The position numbers were made by a program, and so were the translations under genes. Shown one piece after another: positions 46,166-55,064 of a DNA stretch of 64,000 nucleotides; the first letter of the stretch is position 1, and each line of letters opens with the position of its first letter. The stretch is from positions 248,001 through 312,000 of the forward strand of contig CBDIHK010000028.1 of the NCBI GenBank assembly GCA_965279005.1, in the 5' to 3' direction. This DNA comes from Planctobacterium sp965279005. GTDB taxonomy: Bacteria > Pseudomonadota > Gammaproteobacteria > Enterobacterales > Alteromonadaceae. The notes under the pieces were generated by a model. That model saw nothing but the letters and a program-made list of their open reading frames with translations, was not told where the DNA came from and ran no database searches.

Positions 46166-46723
46166 ATGAACAAATTTTTAAAAACATTCGCTGTATTTAG
46201 CAGTTGTATTTTATTCGCCTCTTCAACACTCGCTAACAATATGACCTTAACCAGCCATGACATTGCCCATGGTAGCTTTATGCCAAAAGCACAGGAATTC
46301 CAAGGCTTTGGCTGTGATGGTGGCAACCAGTCACCCCAACTATCCTGGTCTGGTGCGCCAGCGGGTACCCAAGCTTTTGCTGTTTTTGCCTATGACCCTG
46401 ACGCCCCAACCGGCAGCGGTTGGTGGCACTGGCAAGTCATTAATATCCCAGCCAATGTGAATAACCTGGCAGCAGGCGCTGGTAGCAGCGAGTCGAAGAA
46501 AATGCCAAAAGGTAGCCGACAAATGCAGAATGACTACGGCGTTATTGGCTTTGGTGGCGCCTGTCCACCAGAAGGACATGGTGCCCATCGTTACCAATTC
46601 ACTGTGCATGCCCTATCGCAAAAACTAGAATTACCTGAAAACGCCTCATCCGCTTTAACTGGTTACATGGTACACGCCAATACCCTGGCTTCGGCAACCA
46701 TTGAAGCCTTATACAAGCGCTAA
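46166..46723 (+). CDS. YbhB/YbcL-family phosphatidylethanolamine-binding-like protein
   Basis: The secreted protein has about 185 residues (signal peptide ending S-T-L-A). The ligand pocket segments Y-D-P-D-A-P-T-G-S-G-W-W-H-W and G-G-A-C-P-P-E-G-H-G-A-H-R-Y are clear. The frame is open to a GTG at 46112, but the ATG at 46166 has CCGGAG before it and begins the signal peptide. Cell role of this PEBP-like group is not established. Confidence 0.9.
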   Translation: MNKFLKTFAVFSSCILFASSTLANNMTLTSHDIAHGSFMPKAQEFQGFGCDGGNQSPQLSWSGAPAGTQAFAVFAYDPDAPTGSGWWHWQVINIPANVNNLAAGAGSSESKKMPKGSRQMQNDYGVIGFGGACPPEGHGAHRYQFTVHALSQKLELPENASSALTGYMVHANTLASATIEALYKR

Positions 46724-46755
46724 GCAGTAAATCAGAAAATAAAGCTAAGATAGCG

Positions 46756-46784
46756 CTAAGGGAGCTGGCAACCAGCCCCCTTAG
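46756..46784. terminator. Hairpin between convergent PEBP and sugar dehydrogenase genes
   Basis: CTAAGGG-A-GCTGG pairs with CCAGC-C-CCCTTAG around a CAA loop, with one central mismatch. No U-tract follows on the plus strand. Position between two converging genes supports a shared terminator. Confidence 0.5.
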
Positions 46785-46806
46785 TCGTGGCTATGTAAGT
46801 TCAATA

Positions 46807-47943
46807 TTAAGACTTGGGCACAACCTTAAAAATACCATTGCCATCGGTACCAATGTAGAGGTCACCATTGGGGTGGGTAGCCATACTACGCACCCTGCCG
46901 ATATTTTCAAACAGCTTGCTATGGCCTTTGATTTCACTGCCATCCAGCTCCACCAATACCACATGGGCAAACTTGAGTGAGCCCACTAACAAATGCCCCT
47001 TCCAATCAGGGTACTTATCACTGGTGATAAATTGCATGCCAGACGGCGCAATCGATGGTGTCCAGACCCAATCAGGCTGCTGCATACCGTCGCGGGCAGT
47101 TTCTTCCGTAATTGTCGTACCGTTGTAGTTGATGCCGTAGGTAATGGTGGGCCAGCCATAGTTGACACCAGGTTTGATAATATTGATTTCATCACCACCG
47201 CGTGGGCCGTGCTCATGGGTCCACATTTGCCCGGTAACCGGATGCATCGCCATGCCTTGCGGGTTGCGGTGGCCATAGGAATAGATGGTAGGACGCGCGT
47301 CATCCTTATCAACAAACGGATTGGAACTAGGCACGCTGCCGTCAGGCTTGATGCGGTGTACTTTACCGGCGTCGTGATCCAAGCGCTGGGGATGCACATC
47401 CCGCTGGCCACGATCGCCCAAGGTGAAGTACAAGTAGCCTTCTTTGTCAAACTCTATTCGCGAACCATAGTGGTGTACCCGCGTAGTATTGGGATAGCCA
47501 TGGAACAACAGCTCTTTGTCCACTAGCTGCATGTCCTTTAACCTGGCACGCATAATGGAGGTATTGTTTTCGTCACCCGTAGCGCCACCTTCATAGCCGG
47601 AATAGGAGATATAAATCCAACCATTTTCTGCGTAATTAGGATCAACTTCCACATCTAACAAACCACCCTGGCGCTGGGCATGAACCTTGGGCACACCGCC
47701 GATAGGCTGCTCTAGCAATTTGCCATCACGGATCAAACGCAGGTCGCCACCCCGGTTGGTCACTAACAAATCACTGCCGTTAAGCCACACCATGCCCCAT
47801 GGGATAGGGACGCCGTTACTAACAAGCTCGGCCTTATATTTGTCGGCGCTAGCCGCCATGGGGATATCAGCTTGCTGGGCATTGGCCATAAAAGCGCCAG
47901 CTCCTAATATTGCCGCGGCAATGGTAGTTACTATTTTTTTCAT
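46807..47943 (-). CDS. PQQ-dependent aldose sugar dehydrogenase-like protein
   Basis: The protein has about 378 residues after choosing the ATG at 47943, which starts a signal peptide (M-K-K-I-V-T-T then M-A-N-A). The beta-propeller shows the soluble glucose dehydrogenase/YliI pattern: I-P-W-G-M, R-Q-G-G-L-L-D-V-E-V, G-D-R-G-Q-R-D, Y-G-H-R-N-P-Q-G-M and E-H-G-P-R-G-G-D-E-I-N. It oxidises aldoses in the periplasm with PQQ and calcium. PQQ synthesis genes are not in this window. Confidence 0.9.
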   Translation of the reverse strand: MKKIVTTIAAAILGAGAFMANAQQADIPMAASADKYKAELVSNGVPIPWGMVWLNGSDLLVTNRGGDLRLIRDGKLLEQPIGGVPKVHAQRQGGLLDVEVDPNYAENGWIYISYSGYEGGATGDENNTSIMRARLKDMQLVDKELLFHGYPNTTRVHHYGSRIEFDKEGYLYFTLGDRGQRDVHPQRLDHDAGKVHRIKPDGSVPSSNPFVDKDDARPTIYSYGHRNPQGMAMHPVTGQMWTHEHGPRGGDEINIIKPGVNYGWPTITYGINYNGTTITEETARDGMQQPDWVWTPSIAPSGMQFITSDKYPDWKGHLLVGSLKFAHVVLVELDGSEIKGHSKLFENIGRVRSMATHPNGDLYIGTDGNGIFKVVPKS

Positions 47944-48088
47944 TGAAAGCCTGCCTAAATATTCAAATCGTTTTCCATACTTGGCGATGGATCCAGTTAA
48001 GCACCAACACCGAGGAAGTACAAGGTGATGGCAAATACTAGCAGATAGAACGCATGGAACAGATAATCCGATCACATGATGAAACAAT

Positions 48089-49288
48089 TCAGTGGACTGG
48101 CACCGCTGTCCTCGCCTTGCTGCGGGACCAAGCGAGCAGCAACATCAAGCCAAATACTATAGGCAAACAGAACAGCATCATTTGTTGCCAACCCAAGGCA
48201 AACAACACCGCACCGGCAGAGAGCGAAGCCAAAGCTTGGGTACCGAAGACAAAACCTTCGTTGATGGACTGTGCCTTGAACTTTTCAGCAGGCTGGTAGC
48301 ACTTGGTGAGCAAGCTAGTGCCGCTGGAAAATAGGAAATTCCAACCCACGCCCAAGCTAACCAACGCAAACCAATACCACCACCAGCCATCGGCCATAAA
48401 AGCACTGGCAATGGCCAGCAAATAAGCGACCAATCCGGCGATGACGATGGGGGCTTCTTTAAATTTAGTGATCAAATGCCCAGTGAGGAATGAAGGCGCA
48501 AACATCGCAATAATATGGCTTTGGATCACCACCTTGGTATCCACCATGGAATGCTGCATTTGCACATGCATATGCAACGGGGTCGCAGTCATGATAAAAG
48601 CCATCAAGGCATAGCCGATACTGGCCACTGCTACGGCAACAATAAATTGCGGCTGTGACACTATCTGGTTGAGGGGCCGGGGCTCGGCTTGTTGCGCCGC
48701 TTCACTGTGCTCATGGTGCACTGAACTGGGCTGGTACAGGCAAAACAATACAAAGCACAACAGCATATTACCACCTAGCAAGTAAAAGGCCCCTGTAAAG
48801 CTGCCTGTGGTTAATCGTTGCCCTAGCACGGCAAGTTCAGGGCCAAGTATCGCCGCAAACAGACCTCCGATGATGACTAATGACAAAACTTTGGGTGCCA
48901 AGTGGGTCGGTGCAGATTCAATGGCGGCAAAACGGATCTGTTGGAAGCCCGCTGCAGCAAAACCCAACAAGGCTGCGGCGGCACAGAACCAGTAGAAAGA
49001 CATCACCTGCGTTGCGTAGGCGGCAATCAGGCTGCTGCTGATACCAATAGCGGCACAGCAAAAAAACATCAATTTACGCCCGAACTTGTGCATAGCAAAG
49101 GTCATGGGCATCACAGCGGAGGCAGTGCCTAAAATCATAATGGCGAGTGGTAAAGTGGCCAGATCATGGCTGGGTGCACTTTGAGCACCAAAAATACCTG
49201 CCACCAAAACCATCAAGGTGCCAGAAGTCATGGCAATCGCCTGGATAAGCGCCAATAACCACACATTTTTGTTAAATCCGAACAACAT
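48089..49288 (-). CDS. MFS transporter
   Basis: This 399-residue protein has about 12 predicted membrane helices. A loop motif H-K-F-G-R-K-L-M near residue 68 matches the G-x-x-x-[DE]-[RK]-x-G-R-[RK] region of the major facilitator superfamily in degenerate form. A histidine-rich, acidic linker (about 192-205) separates the two halves. It resembles YnfM-like or unspecified drug/metabolite carriers; substrate unknown. It ends 145 bases before the sugar dehydrogenase start on the same strand. Confidence 0.85.
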   Translation of the reverse strand: MLFGFNKNVWLLALIQAIAMTSGTLMVLVAGIFGAQSAPSHDLATLPLAIMILGTASAVMPMTFAMHKFGRKLMFFCCAAIGISSSLIAAYATQVMSFYWFCAAAALLGFAAAGFQQIRFAAIESAPTHLAPKVLSLVIIGGLFAAILGPELAVLGQRLTTGSFTGAFYLLGGNMLLCFVLFCLYQPSSVHHEHSEAAQQAEPRPLNQIVSQPQFIVAVAVASIGYALMAFIMTATPLHMHVQMQHSMVDTKVVIQSHIIAMFAPSFLTGHLITKFKEAPIVIAGLVAYLLAIASAFMADGWWWYWFALVSLGVGWNFLFSSGTSLLTKCYQPAEKFKAQSINEGFVFGTQALASLSAGAVLFALGWQQMMLFCLPIVFGLMLLLAWSRSKARTAVPVH

Positions 49289-49414
49289 ACGTCTCTTGCT
49301 AGCACCAATATTTCATTGAATTGGCGCCATCTTACAGGTGATCGGGTGGAATCCAACTAGTTTAATGTGACAATGAGGTGGGTGGCAGTTTGTTTGGGAT
49401 ACAATGCATTCGAA

Positions 49415-49633
49415 TCAAGGGGTCAGAGCACTTGAAATCAAATATCAAGGGGTCTATCAAGGGGTCAGAGCACTTGAAAAAATCAGTTGCAGCTTAACCC
49501 ATAGGTATCGCTGAAATTTCAAGTGGTCTGACCCCAGTCTTAGGTATCGCAAAAGTTTCAAGTGGTCTGACCCCGCATTAAAGCCCAATCATTCACTTAA
49601 GATGAATGCGACATTTTCAAGTGGACTGACCCC
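49415..49633. repeat. Palindromic repeat cluster A (REP/MITE-like)
   Basis: Left-type units TCAAGGGGTCAGAGCACTTG (49415-49437, partial 49445-49454, 49457-49479) are followed by inverted right-type units TTTCAAGTGGTCTGACCCC (49517-49535, 49556-49574, and with one change 49615-49633). The left unit always reads GAG and the right unit always reads the complement of GAC, so they are distinct ends, not a simple palindrome. Similar GGGGTCAG motifs are known near IS200-like REP-associated transposases; no transposase is present here. Cluster B at 54925-55056 has the same units. Confidence 0.85.
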
Positions 49634-49667
49634 AGCTTGTTTAACCCTTCTCCCCAAGCCAAGGCGC

Positions 49668-50414
49668 TCAGTCCAATATCAATCCAGCCGTAAACTGATA
49701 TCCAATGCCACGTACCGTCTTAATCGGTACTGTTTTTTTTGTGGTTTTAGCCAGCTTTTTGCGCAACCTTAATACCAGGGTCTCTAAAGCATGCCGGCCG
49801 TATTCATTATCGGGATAATTTAATGTCTCTAACAATGAATCGCGCTTGATAGGCGAACCGGTGGACTGGGTTAAGGCGTCTAGAAATTGTTTTTCCTTGC
49901 CACTGAGTTGGCAATTACCTCCCTCTGGCGACGCCAGGGACCAGGTGATGGTATTAAATCGCCACGCAACAGGATTGTTGTGTACTCCTTCAATGCCATT
50001 GCCTTGCATCTGTGATTCAGGACGTTGTTGCAGTGAAACAGCGCGGTTTTGCCGCTGAAGACGGGCATATAAGTTATTAATAGCTAGTGCCAGCTCTTTT
50101 CCTGACGTTGGCTTAACACAATAAATGTCAGCCCCTGCATCATAGCCAGCAACCCGATCATTGGCGGATCCCAGTGCAGTCAACAAAATCACTCCCAGAT
50201 GCGTGTTCTGCCTAGCATACCTCGCTATTTCCAAGCCGGACTCATCTGGTAAACCAATATCCAAAACCAACACATCCAGTTGCATTGAATTTAGGCACTT
50301 ATAGCATTGCAAGGCATTTTCGGCAGTAACAGTGTCAATGCCCTCTAACTGCAATTCGGCCTGCAGCATTTCACGAAGATCTTGATCATCTTCGACTAAT
50401 AAAACCGACGGCAT
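49668..50414 (-). CDS. OmpR-family response regulator
   Basis: The 248 residues comprise a receiver with D52 in L-D-I-G-L-P and a winged-helix DNA-binding domain ending in K-T-V-R-G-I-G-Y-Q-F. An inserted glutamine-rich linker (about 118-140) joins the domains. Its start overlaps the kinase stop as TAATG, so the two form a cognate pair. It lies directly inside repeat cluster A. Confidence 0.92.
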   Translation of the reverse strand: MPSVLLVEDDQDLREMLQAELQLEGIDTVTAENALQCYKCLNSMQLDVLVLDIGLPDESGLEIARYARQNTHLGVILLTALGSANDRVAGYDAGADIYCVKPTSGKELALAINNLYARLQRQNRAVSLQQRPESQMQGNGIEGVHNNPVAWRFNTITWSLASPEGGNCQLSGKEKQFLDALTQSTGSPIKRDSLLETLNYPDNEYGRHALETLVLRLRKKLAKTTKKTVPIKTVRGIGYQFTAGLILD

Positions 50415-52120
50415 TACTGCGTTCCCTTGGAAAATGATACGCTGTTGGCGATAGGCAAATCTGCGCAGAACTCCGTACCTTGTCGGTCACTTCTCGCCAA
50501 ATGTATATCGCCACCATGGGTTTGTAGTAACTGTTTTACAATCGCTAAACCCAAGCCTGAGCCTGCAATACTAGCCGTGTTGCATCCTCGGAAATATTTA
50601 TCGAATACTTGCTTTTGCTCTTCGGGCGCTATGCCAATACCGCAATCAGTGATAGTCACCCTAACAAGATCAGGTTGCAATAATGTACTTTTGATCACTA
50701 TATTCCCCGCTTCAGGCTCTGAATATTTTGCGGCGTTAGACAATAAATTATCCAAACAACAAACTAGGTCAGCCATTGGCACTGTTACTGCGACATCAAT
50801 AACGCCTTCTTTTTTATACCTGTGATTGGGGAAGTTATCACCTGCCAATGCCAATGCCTGGTGAATGGCACTAGATAACAAACACTGCGCCTTGCATACT
50901 GTAACATTGTTGCTTGGCGACATATTACGCTGTTGTCCCAGCGCAATGTCTAAAGTGTCCCCCATGCGTTTAGTTGCCCTGTCCATCGCAGCCAACCTAT
51001 ATTCCATTTTCTCAGAAGGCTCGCCAATTTCATTACGCAATAAGTTTAGACCACTATTTAATATCGACAGTGGCGTCCGATATTGGTGGGACACCATCTT
51101 TACTAGCGTCTCTTGCTCTTTGACCGCTGTTTCTAATTGTTGGTTGATGTATTCAAGCTGCTTTTTATTGCGCAGGGCGACAAAATGGCGATAGGCAACA
51201 AAAAGGGTAAGCAAAGCAGCCGCTATCAATGTCCGCCAAAACCAAGTGTAATCTGGAGTTTTATAATCCATTAAGCGCACCCACTGATTAATGATTCTGC
51301 TTTTTTCATTTTTAGGTAGGCTGTCTATCGTTTTGTCTAACAGAGGAACCAGCGCAGCAAAACTGGGCTGCACACCGATACGGTATTCGCCAAAAAATTC
51401 GGTATGGCCAATAATTTTTAGATTAGTTAAACCCAGCTTATAAACGTTGTAGCTCATCCCAATGACCGAACCAACCGTAGCATCCACACGAGAGCCACTA
51501 ACCGCAATCAGTGCCGCCTGGGTAGAGTCATGGTATTCCATATCAATTTTGGGATATTGGCGCTCAATTTCCTGGGCAATGCGATAGCCCTCCACCGAAG
51601 CCAAAGTTTTATGGTTTAAGCCCGCCAAATCAGGTACGTAAGGCTGGCCTTGACGCGAGATGATTACCATGGGAGCTGTCAAATAGGGCTCGCTAAACAG
51701 CATAAAAGACAGTCTTTCTGGTGTGATATTCAACCCAGACATCAGCTGGCAGTGTCCATCTTGGAACAAGGAAAGGGATCGTTCCCAGCTAGCTGAAAAC
51801 ACCGGCTCAATGCTTATCCCCAGTTTATTGGCGATAAGCTTAAGATATTCAGCAAAGATCCCTTCGTGTTCCCCCATGGCACTAAGCCTTTCAAACGGCA
51901 GCCAATTAGGATCGACGCAGAGCTTAAGCGTGCCTAAGGAAGCTAGGTAGGCGCGTTCACTCGGCTTTAATGCCAAGCTACCAGGTGCAGCCTCGGTAAC
52001 GTGTGGTGCCCAGCTTAAAACCAATAATAAGCAAGCCCGTAATACGTGCATTCTGAATTGAGGAAACAGAGTTAAAATAGTCATCCATGAACGGTAAATA
52101 AATAGTAGATGAGGTTGCAT
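50414..52120 (-). CDS. EvgS/BvgS-like sensor kinase with periplasmic binding domain
   Basis: The 568 residues comprise a signal/anchor region, one periplasmic SBP_bac_3 (Venus-flytrap) domain (about 57-285) with C-V-D-P-N-W-L-P-F-E, a membrane helix (about 292-311), HisKA with H345 (S-H-Q-Y-R-T-P) and a HATPase domain with G-S-G-L-G-L-A. It should detect a periplasmic small molecule and phosphorylate the adjacent OmpR-type regulator. Several in-frame ATGs (for example M24) could be the true start. The 493 bases upstream, to 52613, contain no supportable gene. Confidence 0.9.
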   Translation of the reverse strand: MQPHLLFIYRSWMTILTLFPQFRMHVLRACLLLVLSWAPHVTEAAPGSLALKPSERAYLASLGTLKLCVDPNWLPFERLSAMGEHEGIFAEYLKLIANKLGISIEPVFSASWERSLSLFQDGHCQLMSGLNITPERLSFMLFSEPYLTAPMVIISRQGQPYVPDLAGLNHKTLASVEGYRIAQEIERQYPKIDMEYHDSTQAALIAVSGSRVDATVGSVIGMSYNVYKLGLTNLKIIGHTEFFGEYRIGVQPSFAALVPLLDKTIDSLPKNEKSRIINQWVRLMDYKTPDYTWFWRTLIAAALLTLFVAYRHFVALRNKKQLEYINQQLETAVKEQETLVKMVSHQYRTPLSILNSGLNLLRNEIGEPSEKMEYRLAAMDRATKRMGDTLDIALGQQRNMSPSNNVTVCKAQCLLSSAIHQALALAGDNFPNHRYKKEGVIDVAVTVPMADLVCCLDNLLSNAAKYSEPEAGNIVIKSTLLQPDLVRVTITDCGIGIAPEEQKQVFDKYFRGCNTASIAGSGLGLAIVKQLLQTHGGDIHLARSDRQGTEFCADLPIANSVSFSKGTQ

Positions 52121-52613
52121 AAATTACCACTCTATAACTATCACCTAATGGAATAATCTATTAGTTTTTCAGTCTGATATAGGCTCGTATTGTAACTCGA
52201 CTATAAAGACCTTGTTAGGATCCGCACTAGATGTATAAGACCAAAACAATCAAGTTTGCAGTAGATGACCACATCATCCTTAAGCCTATGGAAGCTGCGA
52301 TATAGCCCCGTCAATGTAACCTGCTGTCCCATGCAGTAATTAACCACTGCGTCAACAAGTTATATACGCGCAGAGGGTCAAAAATTCAACCACATAAGGT
52401 TTACTAAACAAGCGTGAGGTTTGGTGAGGTTAGGTGGGTATTTGTGCGTTGTGCAAATTTACCCTTTAACCCAAGATTAAAATGTTTCCAGCTGGATTGC
52501 GCGCTGAATTAAGGGTGACACTTTGTTTGATTGGTGGCAGGTGTTTATTCCCGGCAAAAGGCCATGCCCGCTGGTGGCGAAACTAAACAAATTAATATCC
52601 AAAGGAGACTCTT

Positions 52614-54893
52614 ATGGCAAACTGGACAGCGGTTCTGGAGTTCGGGCTGAACAATATAGGAAAACAATATGGACTTGTAGGGTTAGGGAATTTGTATGCT
52701 GCCTTCGCCCCCCAAAAAGGGAGCCAAGATCCTTTTCAGGACTTGATAAGCTATTTTTCAACGATTGAATCACAATTGAATACGTTGACAACCCAAATTA
52801 GTGGATTGGAAAGCGACGTTAATAAATTGGTCGCGGAGATTTCTGGTATTGAAGTTGCGCAGTATTATACGCAAATCAAAACCGCTTATTCTAACATCGT
52901 TGATTTATCAACTACGCAACCCACTGAGGCCAATCCTTTGAGCAAAATCCAAGGGAATATGCAAAAGGCAGGAAATGAAATGGCGAATACATTGAGTGGG
53001 ATTTACAATATCTGTAACGAACTCAATACGTTCCTCCTGACCAACGCATCGGCTGGGCAAGGGTTTATCAATGAATTTGGGGCAAATAGTAACGCAGATT
53101 ATTCATTACTCCCCTTTTATATACGGATGAAATCGATATGTTCTCTTTATATGGCGGGCTACTCAAAAGCGATCGTCTGCGTAAGATGGCTTGAGGCGCT
53201 TAATGCAGCCAATGTGATTGATTTTGTAGAAGGCGACAAATGGATCCAACAGATTGAAGAATGGCAAAGTAACTTAGTTGATGCTTTCAACGAACAAGTG
53301 CCAGTAAGTGCCCAGAATTTAATCGCTGCTCTGGGTAACCTGCCAACCCAAACCGACAGTGCTGGTAATCTTACCTTTTTGCAAAATGGATATTTCCCAT
53401 TGTGGCCTGACGGGGTCGATATTCGTATATCATCTAATAACTTTCCAAAAAACTATTTGGGATTCATGGAACCCGGTGAAGCCATTGAATACAGTTTGTT
53501 CGCCAATTGCCAATCACCAGCAAATTTTAAGTTGGTGCCAGTTTCCCCTGTAGCGAATGCTTCGGCAAGCCAAGACGTTCATTTTGCCCTATTTTATAGC
53601 TCAGACACGTTTTCGTCCGGCTACTTGTTGACCTCTTTTTTGGGTCCTTACATTACTAACAGTGGCAGTATGTTGGAAGTGAGCTGGTCGACACTGCCTG
53701 GAAAAAATAACATGCTCTCGGCGGGCAAGCTGCCGCCACGGTTCAGTTTGTTTCTCAATCCCGATGGTACCTTTAGTATAAAGTGGTATTCCGACTATGG
53801 GGCCGCGGGTAGCAGCACAGGAGACAAAGACATCCCGCTGATTCAGCAGAAATCAGATACAGGATTGGAAACCATCAATTTTGCCAAAGACAGCAAAGAC
53901 TGGGATAGGACGTCAACAGCGCAACAATTCACATTGACTCCATTGGTGGCGCAACAGTCGCTTGATGTTATCTATTCCGGTGCTAAGAGCCTGATATTGT
54001 ATACGTCTTCTTTTGATGGCAAAGATTGGGCTGGAAACGAACGAATCGGTCCACTCACTGGTGATGCCTACCCTGGCTCCGACATGGGAGTTGCGGCAAC
54101 CAATTACCACAACAACCTTCTCATTGCCTATAAAGGTGATACCACAACTAATTTTTATTATGGGTATAACAATGGCCAAAATTGGCAGGCTAATATTTTA
54201 ATCAGTGATGATAATTCGGAGCAACTCAAAACGTCGGCTCGGCCTGCGCTGGCTACATGTGCTGGGCTGGCCTATATGGTTTATAAGGCAGCATCAAGCA
54301 AACAGCTGTATTTCGTTCATTTTGATGGAAGCCTTTGGCGTGGCAATACCAAGATAAGCAATACCTCTTCTGATCAACCTCCGTCCCTGGCGGCTGATAT
54401 TAACCTTCTCTATCTTGCCCTAAAAGGGGAGTCTTCAAACAATATTTATATCAATACCTACGACACGCTGACAGAGAAATGGTCGGGGTTAAGCAAGATA
54501 ACCTCGGATTCCAATGGCATTTCAACTGAGGCTGCGCCCAGCATAGTGATGTTCCAAAACCGGCTAATGCTAATATTCAAGGCAGCCGGAGGTGATGAGC
54601 TTTATTTTAGTGTTATGGATGGGAACAAATGGGCGGATGCTAAGAAGATAACCACCAAGAGCAATGCCACACTGAGTTGCTCGCGAGCGGCTACTACTTC
54701 AGTTTATCAAGGGCAGCTATACCTAGCATATAATGGTGCTTCCGATGATTACATTTATTATTCAACCTATGATGGCACTTCATGGTCAGACGCCTCAAAA
54801 GTCAAAACGGATAACGGTAGCCCTGTCACTGGCGTAACGCCTGTTTTGACATCAATTGCCTATTCGTATTCGGATATGCCGACCTCCAGCTAA
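52614..54893 (+). CDS. Helical N-terminus fused to lectin-like beta-propeller
   Basis: In 759 residues without a signal peptide, residues 1-245 are predicted helical with a coiled-coil stretch (about 44-100). Residues 255-430 are beta-rich, with N-P-D-G-T-F-S-I-K-W-Y recalling lectin or jelly-roll strands. Residues 440-755 hold at least six units about 51 residues long, each with [FYM]-D-G-x-x-W or a variant (467, 519, 570, 617, 668, 719) followed by a lysine-isoleucine strand, as in PLL/fucose-lectin propellers. A helical-plus-lectin design fits a cell-binding toxin; that is inference. A strong ribosome-binding site (AAAGGAG) precedes the ATG. Flanked by repeat clusters A and B. Confidence 0.8.
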   Translation: MANWTAVLEFGLNNIGKQYGLVGLGNLYAAFAPQKGSQDPFQDLISYFSTIESQLNTLTTQISGLESDVNKLVAEISGIEVAQYYTQIKTAYSNIVDLSTTQPTEANPLSKIQGNMQKAGNEMANTLSGIYNICNELNTFLLTNASAGQGFINEFGANSNADYSLLPFYIRMKSICSLYMAGYSKAIVCVRWLEALNAANVIDFVEGDKWIQQIEEWQSNLVDAFNEQVPVSAQNLIAALGNLPTQTDSAGNLTFLQNGYFPLWPDGVDIRISSNNFPKNYLGFMEPGEAIEYSLFANCQSPANFKLVPVSPVANASASQDVHFALFYSSDTFSSGYLLTSFLGPYITNSGSMLEVSWSTLPGKNNMLSAGKLPPRFSLFLNPDGTFSIKWYSDYGAAGSSTGDKDIPLIQQKSDTGLETINFAKDSKDWDRTSTAQQFTLTPLVAQQSLDVIYSGAKSLILYTSSFDGKDWAGNERIGPLTGDAYPGSDMGVAATNYHNNLLIAYKGDTTTNFYYGYNNGQNWQANILISDDNSEQLKTSARPALATCAGLAYMVYKAASSKQLYFVHFDGSLWRGNTKISNTSSDQPPSLAADINLLYLALKGESSNNIYINTYDTLTEKWSGLSKITSDSNGISTEAAPSIVMFQNRLMLIFKAAGGDELYFSVMDGNKWADAKKITTKSNATLSCSRAATTSVYQGQLYLAYNGASDDYIYYSTYDGTSWSDASKVKTDNGSPVTGVTPVLTSIAYSYSDMPTSS

Positions 54894-54924
54894 GGTCAAG
54901 GGTTCAATGAATCAAGGGGGCGAA

Positions 54925-55056
54925 TCAAGGGTTTAGAGCACTTGAAACGATAACCCTATCAAGGGGTCAGAGCACTTGAAATAGTAATTCAGTAATTAAC
55001 TCGATATTTCATCCATTTTTCAAGTGGTCTGACCCCACACTAGCCTGGTCTGACCC
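54925..55056. repeat. Palindromic repeat cluster B (REP/MITE-like)
   Basis: Same units as cluster A: left-type at 54925-54947 (degenerate) and 54959-54981 (exact), right-type at 55018-55036 (exact) and a partial right unit at 55046-55056. It starts 32 bases after the propeller gene and ends 9 bases before the aminopeptidase gene, so it also fills the whole intergenic space. Confidence 0.85.
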
Positions 55057-55064
55057 TCTACTAG

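Noticed and set aside
52523..52768. 81-codon frame overlapping the start of the propeller gene
   Set aside because: Most of it overlaps the propeller gene in another frame and the composition is not protein-like; the propeller start has the ribosome-binding site.
49415..55056. Repeat clusters as CRISPR arrays
   Set aside because: Units occur in both orientations, spacing is irregular, copy number is low and no cas gene is present.
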